The notes under the pieces: generated by a model | The model's input: only the letters and a program-made list of their open reading frames with translations | Told to the model about the DNA's origin: nothing | The model's database searches: none | Source: Argopecten irradians | Taxonomy: Eukaryota; Mollusca; Bivalvia; Pectinida; Pectinidae | Assembly: GCF_041381155.1 (NCBI RefSeq) | Contig: NC_091139.1 | Coordinates: 6,758,383-6,822,382, forward strand | Length of the DNA: 64,000 bases | Reading direction: 5' to 3' | Translations under genes and position numbers: made by a program | Part shown: positions 22,181 to 33,376 of the stretch, one piece after another | Layout of the letters: each line of letters begins with the position of its first letter | Numbering within the stretch: the stretch's first letter is position 1

Positions 22181-24340
22181 ATCGTTAAATCAATTAAATG
22201 GATTTTGTATCTATCTTTCTAACATTTTTATTCATATTGGGGGAGGGGGTATTTATCTTTAAATAGTATGACTAAATAGATTATGTATTTATCTTTAAAT
22301 TCATTCTTTTAAACATATATACAAAATGTTACAGAACAAGAAGGGGGCAATTAACAGCATGTTGTATCAATACATCAGCATATTGTAATGATTGCATCAG
22401 CGAACACCGAACACACAAAGATAACAGGAATTACATGTAAACAGCGGTACGCAGACAAAAATGTTTTCATTTCAAAATTTAGCTGCTCACTATAGAGAGG
22501 TTTATGGACCTTAATTATTTATCGATATCATACACCATTTATCAAATCTGGTACCCCCATATGATTTAGTTTGGTAGGTTGGTCCATCTCAAAAACAGAA
22601 TATCTAAAGGATGGCTTGACATAAGCAAACAAATGTTAACCCTAATAGGTTATTACCTATTTGGATGGGTTTCCGTGTACATATTTTTCTGCATTGACCT
22701 CATAGAAAATGCACACATAACAACAATACCAGGTAAAATCACTCCACAATGCCTAGTTATCAATGTTACAAGTACACAGCATATCGGCAGAAAATCTGTG
22801 GCAGGGACACCCTCCTAGAACCATGCATGGCAACCCTACACATTTTGGACACAAAAGTTTTAGATTTCTTTTTCACAACAATGAGACACCACAAAAAGAT
22901 TTTATATATCGGAAAAGAAATATTGGAAAACATGTATGCACACTTATCACAAAGGTGATGAATGAGAAAACCACAGTCTACTTATTTGTTTTCATTCTAA
23001 TATTTCATAATAAAAAGGACAGTTTTGCAGCAGAACAGTGCGAAAAGTACCTATAACAAACATTATACTAAATACAGTAAAAGATGAAAAATTACATCTT
23101 TTGCTGTGTTTCTATTGCTTAGCTCTATCATCAACGGATACCTGGCCATGGTTGATTGCACACTGTCACACACTACAAACACCTGTCACCCATGTCCATG
23201 TCATGGTCATGATGTGTATATTCATTTTGAATTCTGATCTGTGATTCAAATTCTGTAAAGTGTTTGATAAACATACATCAAGGTTCTCACTAAGGTTTTT
23301 AATATATGGTTGAAAATAAATAATATTAAGGTGGTTGAGGGTGCAATAATATCCTCAGATATAGTTCGTCAATGCAACCAACACAAAAAACTTTATAAGC
23401 GTTAAGAACTTTCTTTTGCAGTTACCTTTCTAACATTTGATTACAATAATCGATCAGTAGCATGAATTATGTAAGATTTAAATAAACATACACAATTCAA
23501 AATCCACTGAAAGTCTGCCGCAGAGGAAGACAGCGAAGAAGGCGTTGTTTGTGATTTTCGGGAGACCAGTGTTCTCACAGTAATACAAATATCATAGAGT
23601 CCCAACTGAACATTTAAAACACTGCATCCATAGTGTATATGTATGAACAAATTCAATGTCTGTGATTTTGAATATTGGGGTTTTATTTTTTCATACCATC
23701 AAATATTAGGGGAAATGAACAAAACAACTTTTGATTTTCGTAGCAGAGTAGTTTCATTGTTTTGATGTACACAGGCTCGCCGAGTGTACCTAAGAATGCT
23801 GTTTCACAGCATCAAAAACGCTCCTAAAAACATTCCTAGTGGTTTCTGAAAAATAGCGACAAGAAGCTTAAAATCCAAGATGATTTAATGAATGATAGGC
23901 CTATTTACAGATTGGAATTTGGTCCAAAAAAAAGAAAACTTCATTCTTGGAGTCACACATCAGGCAATGACAAATATCAATACCTCATACGAGCTAGTGC
24001 ATGTATTGCGAAAATACGAGGGTAAAAAGACCCGAAAAACGTATTTACTGGACTTATTACCGGCACGACACACACACACCGATGACAGGTGATTAGAACA
24101 GTTGAAAAGAAGAAAATATGACATCTGTGCGTTGTATGTAATCATTCCAGTTGTAAATTATATTTTATGTGGTCACTATTATCTAAATGTACTGGAACTG
24201 GATTGATATTCGGCGCCCATCAAGAAAAAAAGAGATGATGAAGGTCAATCCGTAATCAGTACTGTAACGTTACTTCAACGAATCGACGATGTTTTCATCT
24301 GATGTCGGCAACAATGACCTTTGTCGGTCACACAACTTAC

Positions 24341-24488
24341 CACAATTCAGTCCAGTGGATGCATCATTGTTTGAAAGTTTTGCAATGCTCTGTGTATAGC
24401 TAGGTAAATTTGAAATCGGTTTGATCATTTTCACCATATTGTGACCAATGTCCAGAGGGATGTTCATGAAGCGATTCTCTCCGGACAT
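24341..24488 (-). CDS. Candidate first exon upstream of GPAM (unrecognised 49-codon N-terminus or uORF)
   Basis: The ATG at 24488 opens a frame MSGENRFMNIPLDIG... that runs 49 codons plus one base to a strong donor (TTGTG/GTAAGT) at 24341. A pair of CCAAT boxes lies 51-78 bp upstream of the ATG. I do not recognise the peptide. If spliced to the GPAM exon beginning at 19767, the frame would stop at TGA overlapping the GPAM ATG (ATGTTGA), making it an upstream ORF rather than a GPAM N-terminus. It could also belong to another gene with an unseen exon. Confidence 0.4.
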
Positions 24489-24538
24489 GTGCGCATTGAA
24501 TTGTCAACAAGCCCATCAAAGAAGAAAGGACAGTGTTG

Positions 24539-24566
24539 ATTGGTCAGTGTGTTTTCGAAGACCAAT
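24539..24566 (-). promoter_or_regulatory. Paired CCAAT boxes, likely promoter of the minus-strand transcript
   Basis: ATTGG at 24539-24543 and CCAAT at 24562-24566, in opposite orientation (TGATTGGTCAG / GACCAATCAGAG), are typical NF-Y sites. They lie just upstream of the minus-strand ATG at 24488. Confidence 0.5.
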
Positions 24567-27500
24567 CAGAGCCAGCGTTACAGATATTTATAATGAGGAT
24601 AGGTAGAGAGAAAACCGAAATATCGGTTTCCGGAAATATATTAGAACGATAAAGTATATGACGCAATATTTTGATATAGAACGCATCCCCCGGGGTTATT
24701 CACGGTAATGCCCGTCAATCATTCATGAGCTGAGCGTGATGACATGAACTAAGAACTAACGTCACCGTACCACATTTGGTACAAATTTGACATATTTTTT
24801 GCGATATTTTTAATATGCATTCCTTGTGATTCAATGTTTGTCAGTTTCTGACAAGGACTGCCTCTGGGGTGTACGTCCACAATAAAAAAAATTATCGTCG
24901 TAACTGCAAGCTAAAAATAGACCGGTTTTTATTCCTCACTACGTCACTTCCGGTTTTGATACAGCGAGCGGACCTCTTTTGGTACACGGGACGTTTTGCT
25001 TTGAGATTCTCGATTTATATGCTGAAATTTTAATTTATGCACTTTGATGGAAAGGTATGGTATTCATTCATCATTCTGTGTGACTGTCTTTGATATTTAC
25101 CGACGATTATTTAAAAAGTACCGCCATTCAAAACACTACCTAATCTGGCGAGTCATTTCCCGTATTTTTCAGTGAAATTGAAAGACGGTTTGGTGTTACA
25201 ATTGAAATATGAGAATATCCACTACACTTCTTCATATAAACTGATTTAAAATAGAACATACCTGTTTCAGAATATTCTGCAATCTATAATCCCGGTAAAT
25301 ACCAATTTTCAAAACTTTTTAAAATATGTTATCAAAACGAAACAAGCACCTGCTCATTTGCATATAAAATTTGAAATAACATGCCTAAACAGTCCATATT
25401 ATAACTAGGCCTATACTATAGATCTATCCAGTATCCATTCTCCAAATGAAGCATTAGAAATAAAGCAAATAGAACATAATTATAAGATATGGTATCTGGT
25501 TTTATAAGATTTTATTAATTGTACCATGTAGTGTACATTACATATTGTGAAAAAAGAGCTTGTTTGAACTGTTTGTATGTAAAATGTATATAACCTTATA
25601 ATGTGCATGTATTTAATTTGATAAGACTTCATTTAGCCCTCAATACACAGCTAATGCATAATAGTACATACTTGCTGAAAATCTTGTTATGCAACTGTAT
25701 CATGAGGTTGAGAACTTGTTAATAAATGTTATTTATATGAAAAATTAAAACAAAAATCATAGATAGATACATGTAGGTATATTGGGTAATTAAAAATGTT
25801 TTTATGTATTATGTATGTATGATATTTAGAAATAATTTTATAAATTACAATACAAAATGAATTTTTACACTCTTCTGTTTTAATTTTTTACAACTCAATT
25901 TTGTTATAATCTTCCATTTTTTATTTTAAAAGGTTTGCATTACAAAACATTACATATTTAAATTTTCCCATATTAATTTATTAAGAGGATTCAAATACAT
26001 GTGATTCATGTATAATTATTTTATAGCATATATAGATATTTTTATGGTAAAACAAATACCATTCTATTCAATTACTGGGTATATAAATCACCAATGACTA
26101 GATATCCTTCCTTCTGTTAACTTATTATATGTAATTAATTATCTACATGTAAATCATTTTTTACCTGGGAGTTTATCTGTAAAATGGTAAAATTATACAG
26201 GGAATGATATATATATAAATATATCCTGTCCATTTTTACTGGAAGACCACAAATAAGAGGTTAAGAAAAGTCCTCATAATGGTCATGTCAATGCAATAAT
26301 ATTGTATTTTTACCTGTACATGGTGCATTTTGTTCCCTATAGAACAAAGATACCCTATAAGCAATAGCTCTGTACCTGGTATAATTTTTCATGTCTAATT
26401 TTCTATTTTGTTTATGTTGCAGGTATGGAAACCCCCATAATATAAGAAGAATTTCTTGAGGCTACACATACCTTTTCTATATGTAAAAACCAGACAGTAT
26501 TAAATGCATGGAAACCATAATATTTTTTTTTATTTCCTGAGTTTATCATCTGTTACAAAATTTCTTTTGTTCATTGGAAAACTGCAGCATTCAGCATTTA
26601 GCACAATAATTTTGGAACATATTGCCATATGCAAACCTATATGAAGACGTGAATGTCTCAGAAAATGGTTTTACTGTGAAATTAAGTATGATTTTTAAGA
26701 AAAAAGATCTAGTTTATAACTGGAATTGCCCTAATTATGCTTGTTAATTTTCAGTAAATACATTACAGCACTCATTAATATATCAATTTGTTCTTTCTTT
26801 AAAGTTATAATACTGGGAATCACAATATAGAGTATGCATGGTAATAGTATAGGTACAGGCAATATATACCTGGTACATGTACATTTATACTTGTAGGTAC
26901 TAGGTAATACATGCAGGTACACTGTATAATTGCATATTAAGTTCATTAGTGGATAAAAATGGATGCAATAGGGCCTAAGGAGGTAGTACAGTTTCACAAT
27001 TACAATTCTTACAATAGTACAGTTTCACAATTACAATTCTTACAATATCTTCTTACAAGTTACAGATGAAAATAAATGATCCACGTTTGTTCAATTCAGG
27101 ATCACTTGCAATTGGAATATGAATTATCTATACATGTATGTGTATACATGGCCTCACATTGATATTAGTTTTGATGCTATGCACTGACCATATTTTGGTT
27201 GGTATATCAATATTGATTCCTAAACACAGTTTTCAGAAATGCAGAATTTGTCATACCTGTTTAAGAATTTTTATATCTATATATTATATTTTATAACATT
27301 GCAACTTTAAATCAAGAATACAACTACCTTTTTAATGTAAATAGAAAAGATGGAGAGAGAGAATAAATGAAATATTTGTGAGCAATGTCTTCTATATAAT
27401 GAAAGATCTAGGATGTACATGTAAGTTCAATGTTATATTTTTTCCATGACTGCATGTGACATTAAATCCCCATGGTGATTCTCAACACTGATCCAGTTTA

Positions 27501-28613
27501 TTGCTGTTTTTGTGTAATGAACTCTATTAACAATGAAATAGTATTTGCCTGCAAATCTGGATTAAGTCATTTTATAATTTTGAGGAACCACTTTAAAAAA
27601 ATCTACTGAGATACTGCTTACATTAAGTTACATGTATCTGTACTGAGTACATTTGTATGTCATTGTCTTGGGGAAATGTCAATGGTCTGTTGTTTGATTA
27701 TCTCATTTTATTTAAGACAAAAATTCATATGGTGTACATGTAGGTTATCTTACAATCTTAATGATTAATAGACAGAAAGTAATAATTGACACCAACACAT
27801 AATACATATCCTTGCTATAAATCCGGATCTCATTAAACCCCCAACTGAGCACCTGGCCTGGTAGATCGTTTTAGTCAGCAACGTTGAGGCATGCGCATTG
27901 GTAGTAAAAACAAAAATGGCGAAGCGGGATTTTTGAATTGCGGTGTTACACTTAGAAAAGTGGCGTATCTGCGCTAATAAAAGAGGTATCGTTATGAAAA
28001 TGATATCCGAAGAATTTTAGTGATATAGAGATTTATTTAATGCGTTTACTTTAGATGAAAACGGATAACAATGTAGCATAAAATAGCCGTCGAATGGCTC
28101 AACGGCACCCACTGCTAACATTTACGGCCATTTCGCCCATTTCGATGTAGGCGTATAGGAATATAATCTAGACGATCGAAGTCAAATTTGAGCTTAAATT
28201 GTCATTTTATACTTGTATTTTCATATCACAATAGTATAAATAACAAAACACAGTAACTAGGATTTTAGAGGGGAAAACCCTAATTTTGTACCAAAAGGGG
28301 TCGTGTACCAAATGGGGTACGGTGACGTTACAGTTAAAATTAGTTAACAGGTTGAGCACAACCCCGTATATGAGTCACAGTCCTGCATTTAAGTAACAGT
28401 TACCGATTTGAGTAATAATTAAAACCCAAATGCAGGTTTCAGTGAAATGACAACATATATGTTTTAAAAACAATGTCATAATTTTTAAATTGCTTCACAA
28501 CTGATTTTAAGAGTCTTTGTCTTTGTTTAAGAACTGTTACATTAGCTATAAATTGTTATATTGAGCCATGGGACCAAACTGGTTACATTTTTGTATACTG
28601 CACTGTACTGGAC
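24567..28613. other. 4-kb intergenic stretch without recognised gene
   Basis: AT-rich and without any reading frame above background. Promoter-like motifs occur at 24935-24950 (TACGTCACTTCCGG) and 27890-27922 (CATGCGCA and AAAATGGCG). A possible plus-strand exon pair (donor at 25054, acceptor near 26423) would encode only 13 codons. A 33-bp direct duplication (ACAGTTTCACAATTACAATT...) lies at about 26988-27048. Confidence 0.4.
24757..28330. repeat. Inverted 26-bp repeat pair bounding 3.6 kb
   Basis: 24757-24782 reads TAACGTCACCGTACC, A, CATTTGGTAC. 28305-28330 is its reverse complement with one mismatch. GGTACACG and CTTTTGGTAC modules recur near both copies. The interval holds no recognisable transposase, and no target-site duplication is visible. 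It could be two related MITE ends or the termini of one element. Confidence 0.45.
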
Positions 28614-29355
28614 CACAGGGCCTCGTTACTAATGATGATATATATAAGATAGGTCACGTCTATTTACATACGTGTAATGTATGTAAATAGACGTGGCCTA
28701 TCTTATAAGAGCGGCCAAAGGCCGCGTAGAGCGAAGCTCTACTAACCATAACACGTGTGTGAGCATATAGAATCCAATACATTCCAGTACCCCTTGGACT
28801 TTGAAAACGTGTCCCGCGGGAAAAGTCTCGCGCCTCCATGCAGGCAGCCATGTTTTAAGTCTCGTTATCAGCACGACGAGATTTTATTTTTTTTTGTAGG
28901 CAAAATGTATCACCAGGATACACTTTGAAATTACTTTAAGTAGTTTTAAATAATTACACAAGGATAAGAATGACACAATAAATGTACTGGTCAAAATAAT
29001 ATACTGTCTGTGTGTTGTCAAGCGCACAGCATTGTCAGCCGTGACGTCAGGAGGCTTGGTGCTAAAGATGCTACATATTCCTGCGCATTTTTGATACATG
29101 GCATGTTGCAAAGTTTTCCGCATTGGAAAGAAACAAGGTCGAAAAAAATTGAAATAATCTAGTTGAATATTTCTTTCTAACCTGTATATGACGACAGCTA
29201 GACATAAGTATTGAAGAATAGCATTTACTAAAAATCAATGATCAATCTGAGGTTATAATCCTAACTATATTCACATTTTTTATATGTAGCTGCGCTCTTC
29301 TGAGGCTTTGCCTTAAATTCATATTATATATTATCATTAGTAACGAGGCCCTGTG
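28614..29355. mobile_element. Non-autonomous TIR DNA transposon (742 bp) with 7-bp target duplication
   Basis: The terminal inverted repeats begin CACAGGGCCTCGTTACTAAT and continue about 30 bp with one or two mismatches. ACTGGAC flanks both sides (28607-28613 and 29356-29362). Inside are a 29-bp-arm hairpin (28643-28707), small hairpins GCGGCC/GGCCGC and TAGAGCGAAGCTCTA, and no transposase frame. CAGGG-like ends suggest hAT, but a 7-bp duplication is atypical; Dada-like or another superfamily remains possible. Confidence 0.8.
28643..28707. repeat. Near-perfect hairpin, 29-bp arms
   Basis: Arms 28643-28671 and 28679-28707 (core CACGTCTATTTACATAC) differ at one position, with a 7-base loop GTGTAAT. 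It is nested inside the TIR element at its left end. Confidence 0.9.
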
Positions 29356-29416
29356 ACTGGACCATACACAAATGTACGTATGTCAGTAGTAAAATGTAGA
29401 CTATTCGAGTCGTTGG

Positions 29417-30988
29417 TAGGGCTGTAACGAATATCCGAGTACTCGAGTATTCACGAATTATTGAGAAAGATCGGATACGAATATTCGTTACTCCTGATAT
29501 TTGTGGATCACTATCTTTCAAAGGCAAAAAATAATACCTTCTTTAATGCTGTCATAGCTCAAAAATGTGAAGGAATGTACACTTAAGTCTGAACATCATC
29601 GATGTTTTCACTTTGAAGTAGACCGGAAGTACACAAGAGCTGCGTGAAGTAAAGCTAGCAACATGTTATTTTCGTACCCACGCTTCGATGCAATGTTGTG
29701 AATTCTTCATCAAATAATAATGATAAAACATAATTATTGACTTCTAGAGATGTAAAAGATTATTATCGATTTCCTATTTTATTACGGGTCGGAAATATGT
29801 AAAAATATGAATATATTATATTAGGCAACTGAGTACTGTAGATGTGAACCCCATGTCAAAAACGAAAGGTAGGCTAATTATGAGTCAAAATCATAAATCA
29901 CCTGATTAAAAATAAAAACTATAGGCCTAGAACCAAAGTAAATTGTAACTACTCTTATAGATTTTAAATATTTTTTTCTTAATTTCAATGTTTTTCTGTA
30001 TTTGACCAAAATAAAAGTAACAATGAAATGTTTTGATATGGTGATTTATGCCTTACCATGATAACTTATATAAAGTATATATATGTACTAGCTGCAATAT
30101 TGTAGCTCAAAAGACTCTTTGACAGAAAATGGTGTCGTCTTTAGAGCTACAATTGGTGCCTATTACTGCTAATGGAGCAAATAAATGAGTATGCCAACCA
30201 TTATAAAACGTCTGTTTGCATTTCTATCGTACTTGTTTTATATCGCCTACCTACTAGGCAATAAAACTGAACCAGATAAAATATCAAATTCTCATTGAGG
30301 CATTATCTTTTTACATAATACATATAAAGGTCTTTATGAAGGGAATTTATACGGCAAGTCCACAAATTGTGAATTTGGCGTCTTGTGAGCGGTACAGTAG
30401 ATATTAAGAATGGTGGTTGTGTTTGTTTTGGACAAAAATATTATGTAAATGCATGTATACGTATAAAATAATTGGAAACCTACAAAAAAGTATAGAAAAC
30501 TATGCCCGAGTGATTTTCGGAGGCAGTGCTTCACTACGACACATAGGGCCCAATTCGTACCCGACCGAAAGGTATAGTAGGCCGGGTACGTATATCCGTT
30601 CTAATATATGTTCCTGTTCACAGATGGTTTGACTTTGATTCATGTCGTAATTGATGTGCAGTAGTATTTTTGAGATGACGTTATTTCAAAATTCAAATGA
30701 TTTGATTTTTTTACAGTTACAGTGACTGAATCCTGCTGTACTTCACCTGTAACTCTATTGCTTAATGATAAGGAATGTAAAACTGCTAAAATTGGTTTTA
30801 TTATCAATCAAACATTTATCAATATATATGACCATTATTGATTTATCAATAAAAACAGTTTTACTAACAGTTTTACTTCAATTGAATATTTTGCTTAAAA
30901 CTGGTGATTCGTGGTCCGATCTGTGAATCGTCAACCCTGAATCGTGGATCGGATCGGATCGCCACATGTTAGACAATCCACAGCCCTA
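29417..30988. mobile_element. Non-autonomous hAT element (1572 bp) with 8-bp target duplication
   Basis: The ends are TAGGGCTGT and ACAGCCCTA, flanked by identical GTCGTTGG (29409-29416 and 30989-30996). These ends and the 8-bp duplication are diagnostic of hAT transposons. Subterminal palindromic modules differ between ends: AACGAATATCCG...CGGATACGAATATTCGTT on the left, GATTCGTGGTCCGATC and repeated GGATCG on the right. No transposase frame is present. It lies just downstream of the unknown minus-strand exon ending at 31028. Confidence 0.88.
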
Positions 30989-31027
30989 GTCGTTGGGAGT
31001 TTCTTTATTAAAGCTAAACATATTTAC

Positions 31028-31170
31028 CTTGTTTCTGAATTTCTTGATGTACCCTAGATTTCTTTGATACACGTTCCTTGGGCATTGTGATAAGTATCGT
31101 GTGTATTATAAGATGGCCTGATGTTGTATTGCAAAACTTCGTGACAGACCCTCACCACGTTTTCGTGATC
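31028..31170 (-). CDS. Candidate second exon with start codon of an unknown minus-strand gene
   Basis: It has acceptor TTTTTTTCAG before 31170 and donor CAAG/GTAAAT after 31028. The first ATG (31085) opens MPKERVSKKSRVHQEIQKQ, then the phase-1 donor. The peptide is basic and not recognised. No next exon was found to the left; the hAT and the other TIR element lie there, in what would be the next intron. Confidence 0.35.
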
Positions 31171-31371
31171 CTGAAAAAAACCACACCAACGTGAAATTGT
31201 TCCGGTCCAAAATAACTTCATCGAACATCATCAACTACAATATTTATAGAAATGAGATAGATTATTTCTAAAAATTGTTTTATATTATAAATGATAGACG
31301 TTACTGTATTCTACAACATTAGAATAATTACATAGTTAAACTTTTTATTTGTCTTTTAGACATGTTCTTAC

Positions 31372-31440
31372 CGTGACACCGCACTCATCCACATCTTTCC
31401 AGCGCTTATCAACATTCAATCTTCGTCGTATTGAGGCTTA
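31372..31440 (-). CDS. Candidate 5' non-coding exon of the unknown minus-strand gene
   Basis: It has a strong donor TGTCACG/GTAAGAAC at 31372. Its 5' end is not determined. Joined to the exon at 31170, the short ATG frame in it (ATGTGGATGAGTG) ends soon after the junction, so the ATG at 31085 remains the better start. It is probably untranslated. Confidence 0.3.
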
Positions 31441-32699
31441 AATCGTACTTTCGCTTTCGGTTTGTTTTTGGGTCAAGACATTGCTATGCAGTTCTTGCAT
31501 GACGTTCTTTCAATAATAAAATATGTTTTGGGTTTGAGACACTCCTTTTATATACTGCACTATGCACATTGGATCTTTTCGAACAGTTTATAGACATGTA
31601 CATATAAATGTGATTTTTTTGGAAGTTAATTATAGGATCGGTCGGTCGGGAGGATTTTTTTTAGTGTCTTTCACTCTAAAATGATGGCCAGAACCGGAGT
31701 CTGGGATTGAAATCCCGACTTTAAAAAAAAATCGTAGAAAAGTGGAAAGAAAATTAGGGTCGGGGTAAAAATTAGGGTCGGTCGGGTAACCCTAAACAGA
31801 CATATTTTTTTGGTATAAACCATTTATTTCATATTATTAGTCAGTAATGTTACATGTACATTACGTATATCATATTTACATTATGTGTAAAAATTCTATA
31901 TAATTCTAAAACATCTTCCGGGCCCGTTTACGACTTTGCACGGCAAATGTTCCACATGCAATCATTTTTAAAGCTAATTTCCTCTTAAAAACTTAAAAAT
32001 TATTATCAAACAGGATGATCACGACGTTAAATAAATTCAACATAAATATTTCGTTTTTCGATGCAACGATAAAAAAAAAACAGTTGTCTACTGGCGTGCT
32101 TCCCGTGGTAGTCCCTTTGACCAATCAGTCAGTCAGGTATAATTGACAGGCACGCGAAGTGTATGGCTCCTCCCCTGAAATATCATTGGCTGGCGAGCTC
32201 TATAACCACACGTGTCAGTCAATATATAATTACAGGTGGTTCCTGAACCGACCTGTGACCCAGGTATTTAGAATTTCTTTTAGACATGTTTCTAAAATAA
32301 ATGGCATTTTGTATGATTTTTTAAAATCATGTTTCACCACAAAATCTACGACTAGAATTTGTGTTAGACTACAGATAGATACGTCAAGTCAAGGATTTAT
32401 AAGTACGTCTTTGGTCAAGTACAATATATGTTACTACCAAGCACCGACGGCCGCGATTTCTGAAAAGCTAAATACTGTACAACGGAAAAGAAATCTTCTG
32501 TTGTAATTCATAAAATAATTGGAGAAAGTTTTCATTTTTATTGTTTTACCATTGTTATCCACACATGTATACGTACAGGCATGTGCCCAGTTTCAAGTTC
32601 TTAATTATTACAGTGCATGACTTATCGGATAATTTTCTTTTTTTATTCCTTATGCCATCTTAATCCAATCGTAAGTTGATGCACGCTACACGTACACTG

Positions 32700-32765
32700 C
32701 ATACATGGGAGGCCGTCCTTACATGACCCTGGCTGTTAACAGGGCGTTAAAATAATCAAATCCGG
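32700..32765 (+). mobile_element. SINE tail fragment
   Basis: 'GTCCTTACATGACCCTGGCTG' without its head; 'TTAACAGGGCGTTAAAATAA' follows. It matches the 3' region of the SINE at 36049-36245. Confidence 0.55.
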
Positions 32766-33295
32766 GATCCGGAGTATCATACTATGGTGCGCCGTTGTAC
32801 TATTTACTCCGCTTTTTGGATATCCAAAATTCGAATTCTAGATATCCAAAATCCATTTATAAGATCTACAAGTCGTTTTATATGTAGATCTAATTTCATC
32901 AAAACTTCAATCCAAATTATCGTCTGAAAATAGACCAGAAACATAAATACATACATGGCATATGTTTCTGAATAGACACAAGCACTATAGAGTCTATGTT
33001 TTCTTTCTTTTTCATGATTACTAATTATATCAAAATGCGTTTCTGTTTAACTTCATTTAGCAATAGATATTCATTGATATATCTATCATGATTTAAAAAA
33101 AAAATATCAAATCTGTAGAATTATAACACAAAGTAAGCCTGTTTTACTATTTCCAATACGTCAATGCTACACAATATATTACAATCCTGTTCGATCCTAT
33201 CATTTTCCTTTCGATCCTGTAAATAGGGTAAATAGTACTTTTGTGTCATCTTATGGTTAACTCCCTTTGTTTGAAGCTCTTCACGAAAACAAACC

Positions 33296-33301
33296 CACGT
33301 G
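33296..33301 (+). promoter_or_regulatory. CACGTG E-box in NOL10 proximal promoter
   Basis: A perfect CACGTG, 76 bp before the NOL10 start codon. Ribosome-biogenesis genes are often Myc/Max targets, so the site is plausible. Only the 6-mer is seen; no other promoter element is clear. Confidence 0.3.
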
Positions 33302-33376
33302 TGTGGAATATTGGTTGTAATTTTAGGATTTATTTTCCCCTTTTCTCATTAGCATTATGACATAGGATCGACAAAG

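Larger units (their letters stand above)
19768..24340 (-). other. GPAM 5' intron / upstream region, no coding exon recognised
   Basis: There is no convincing exon in 4.6 kb. It contains a dispersed repeat (20160-20440) and a G-rich tract (22100-22170). A 71-codon minus frame near 23656-23441 has no consistent splice signals and is not called. Confidence 0.5.
31441..33376. other. Intergenic stretch upstream of NOL10
   Basis: It holds a dispersed repeat with duplicated TTAGGGTCGG (31630-31795), CCAAT sites in both orientations at 32121 and 32184, a 115-codon plus frame at 32159 with no domain features, and a SINE tail at 32700-32765. A CACGTG E-box lies at 33296, 81 bp before the NOL10 ATG. 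Confidence 0.45.

Noticed and set aside
23441-23656. 71-codon minus frame as an extra GPAM 5' exon
   Set aside because: Its best acceptor is in the wrong phase for the 24341 donor and the peptide matches nothing in GPAM.
32159-32506. 115-codon plus-strand frame as a gene
   Set aside because: No recognisable domain, no splice or promoter logic specific to it, and composition like the surrounding intergenic DNA.
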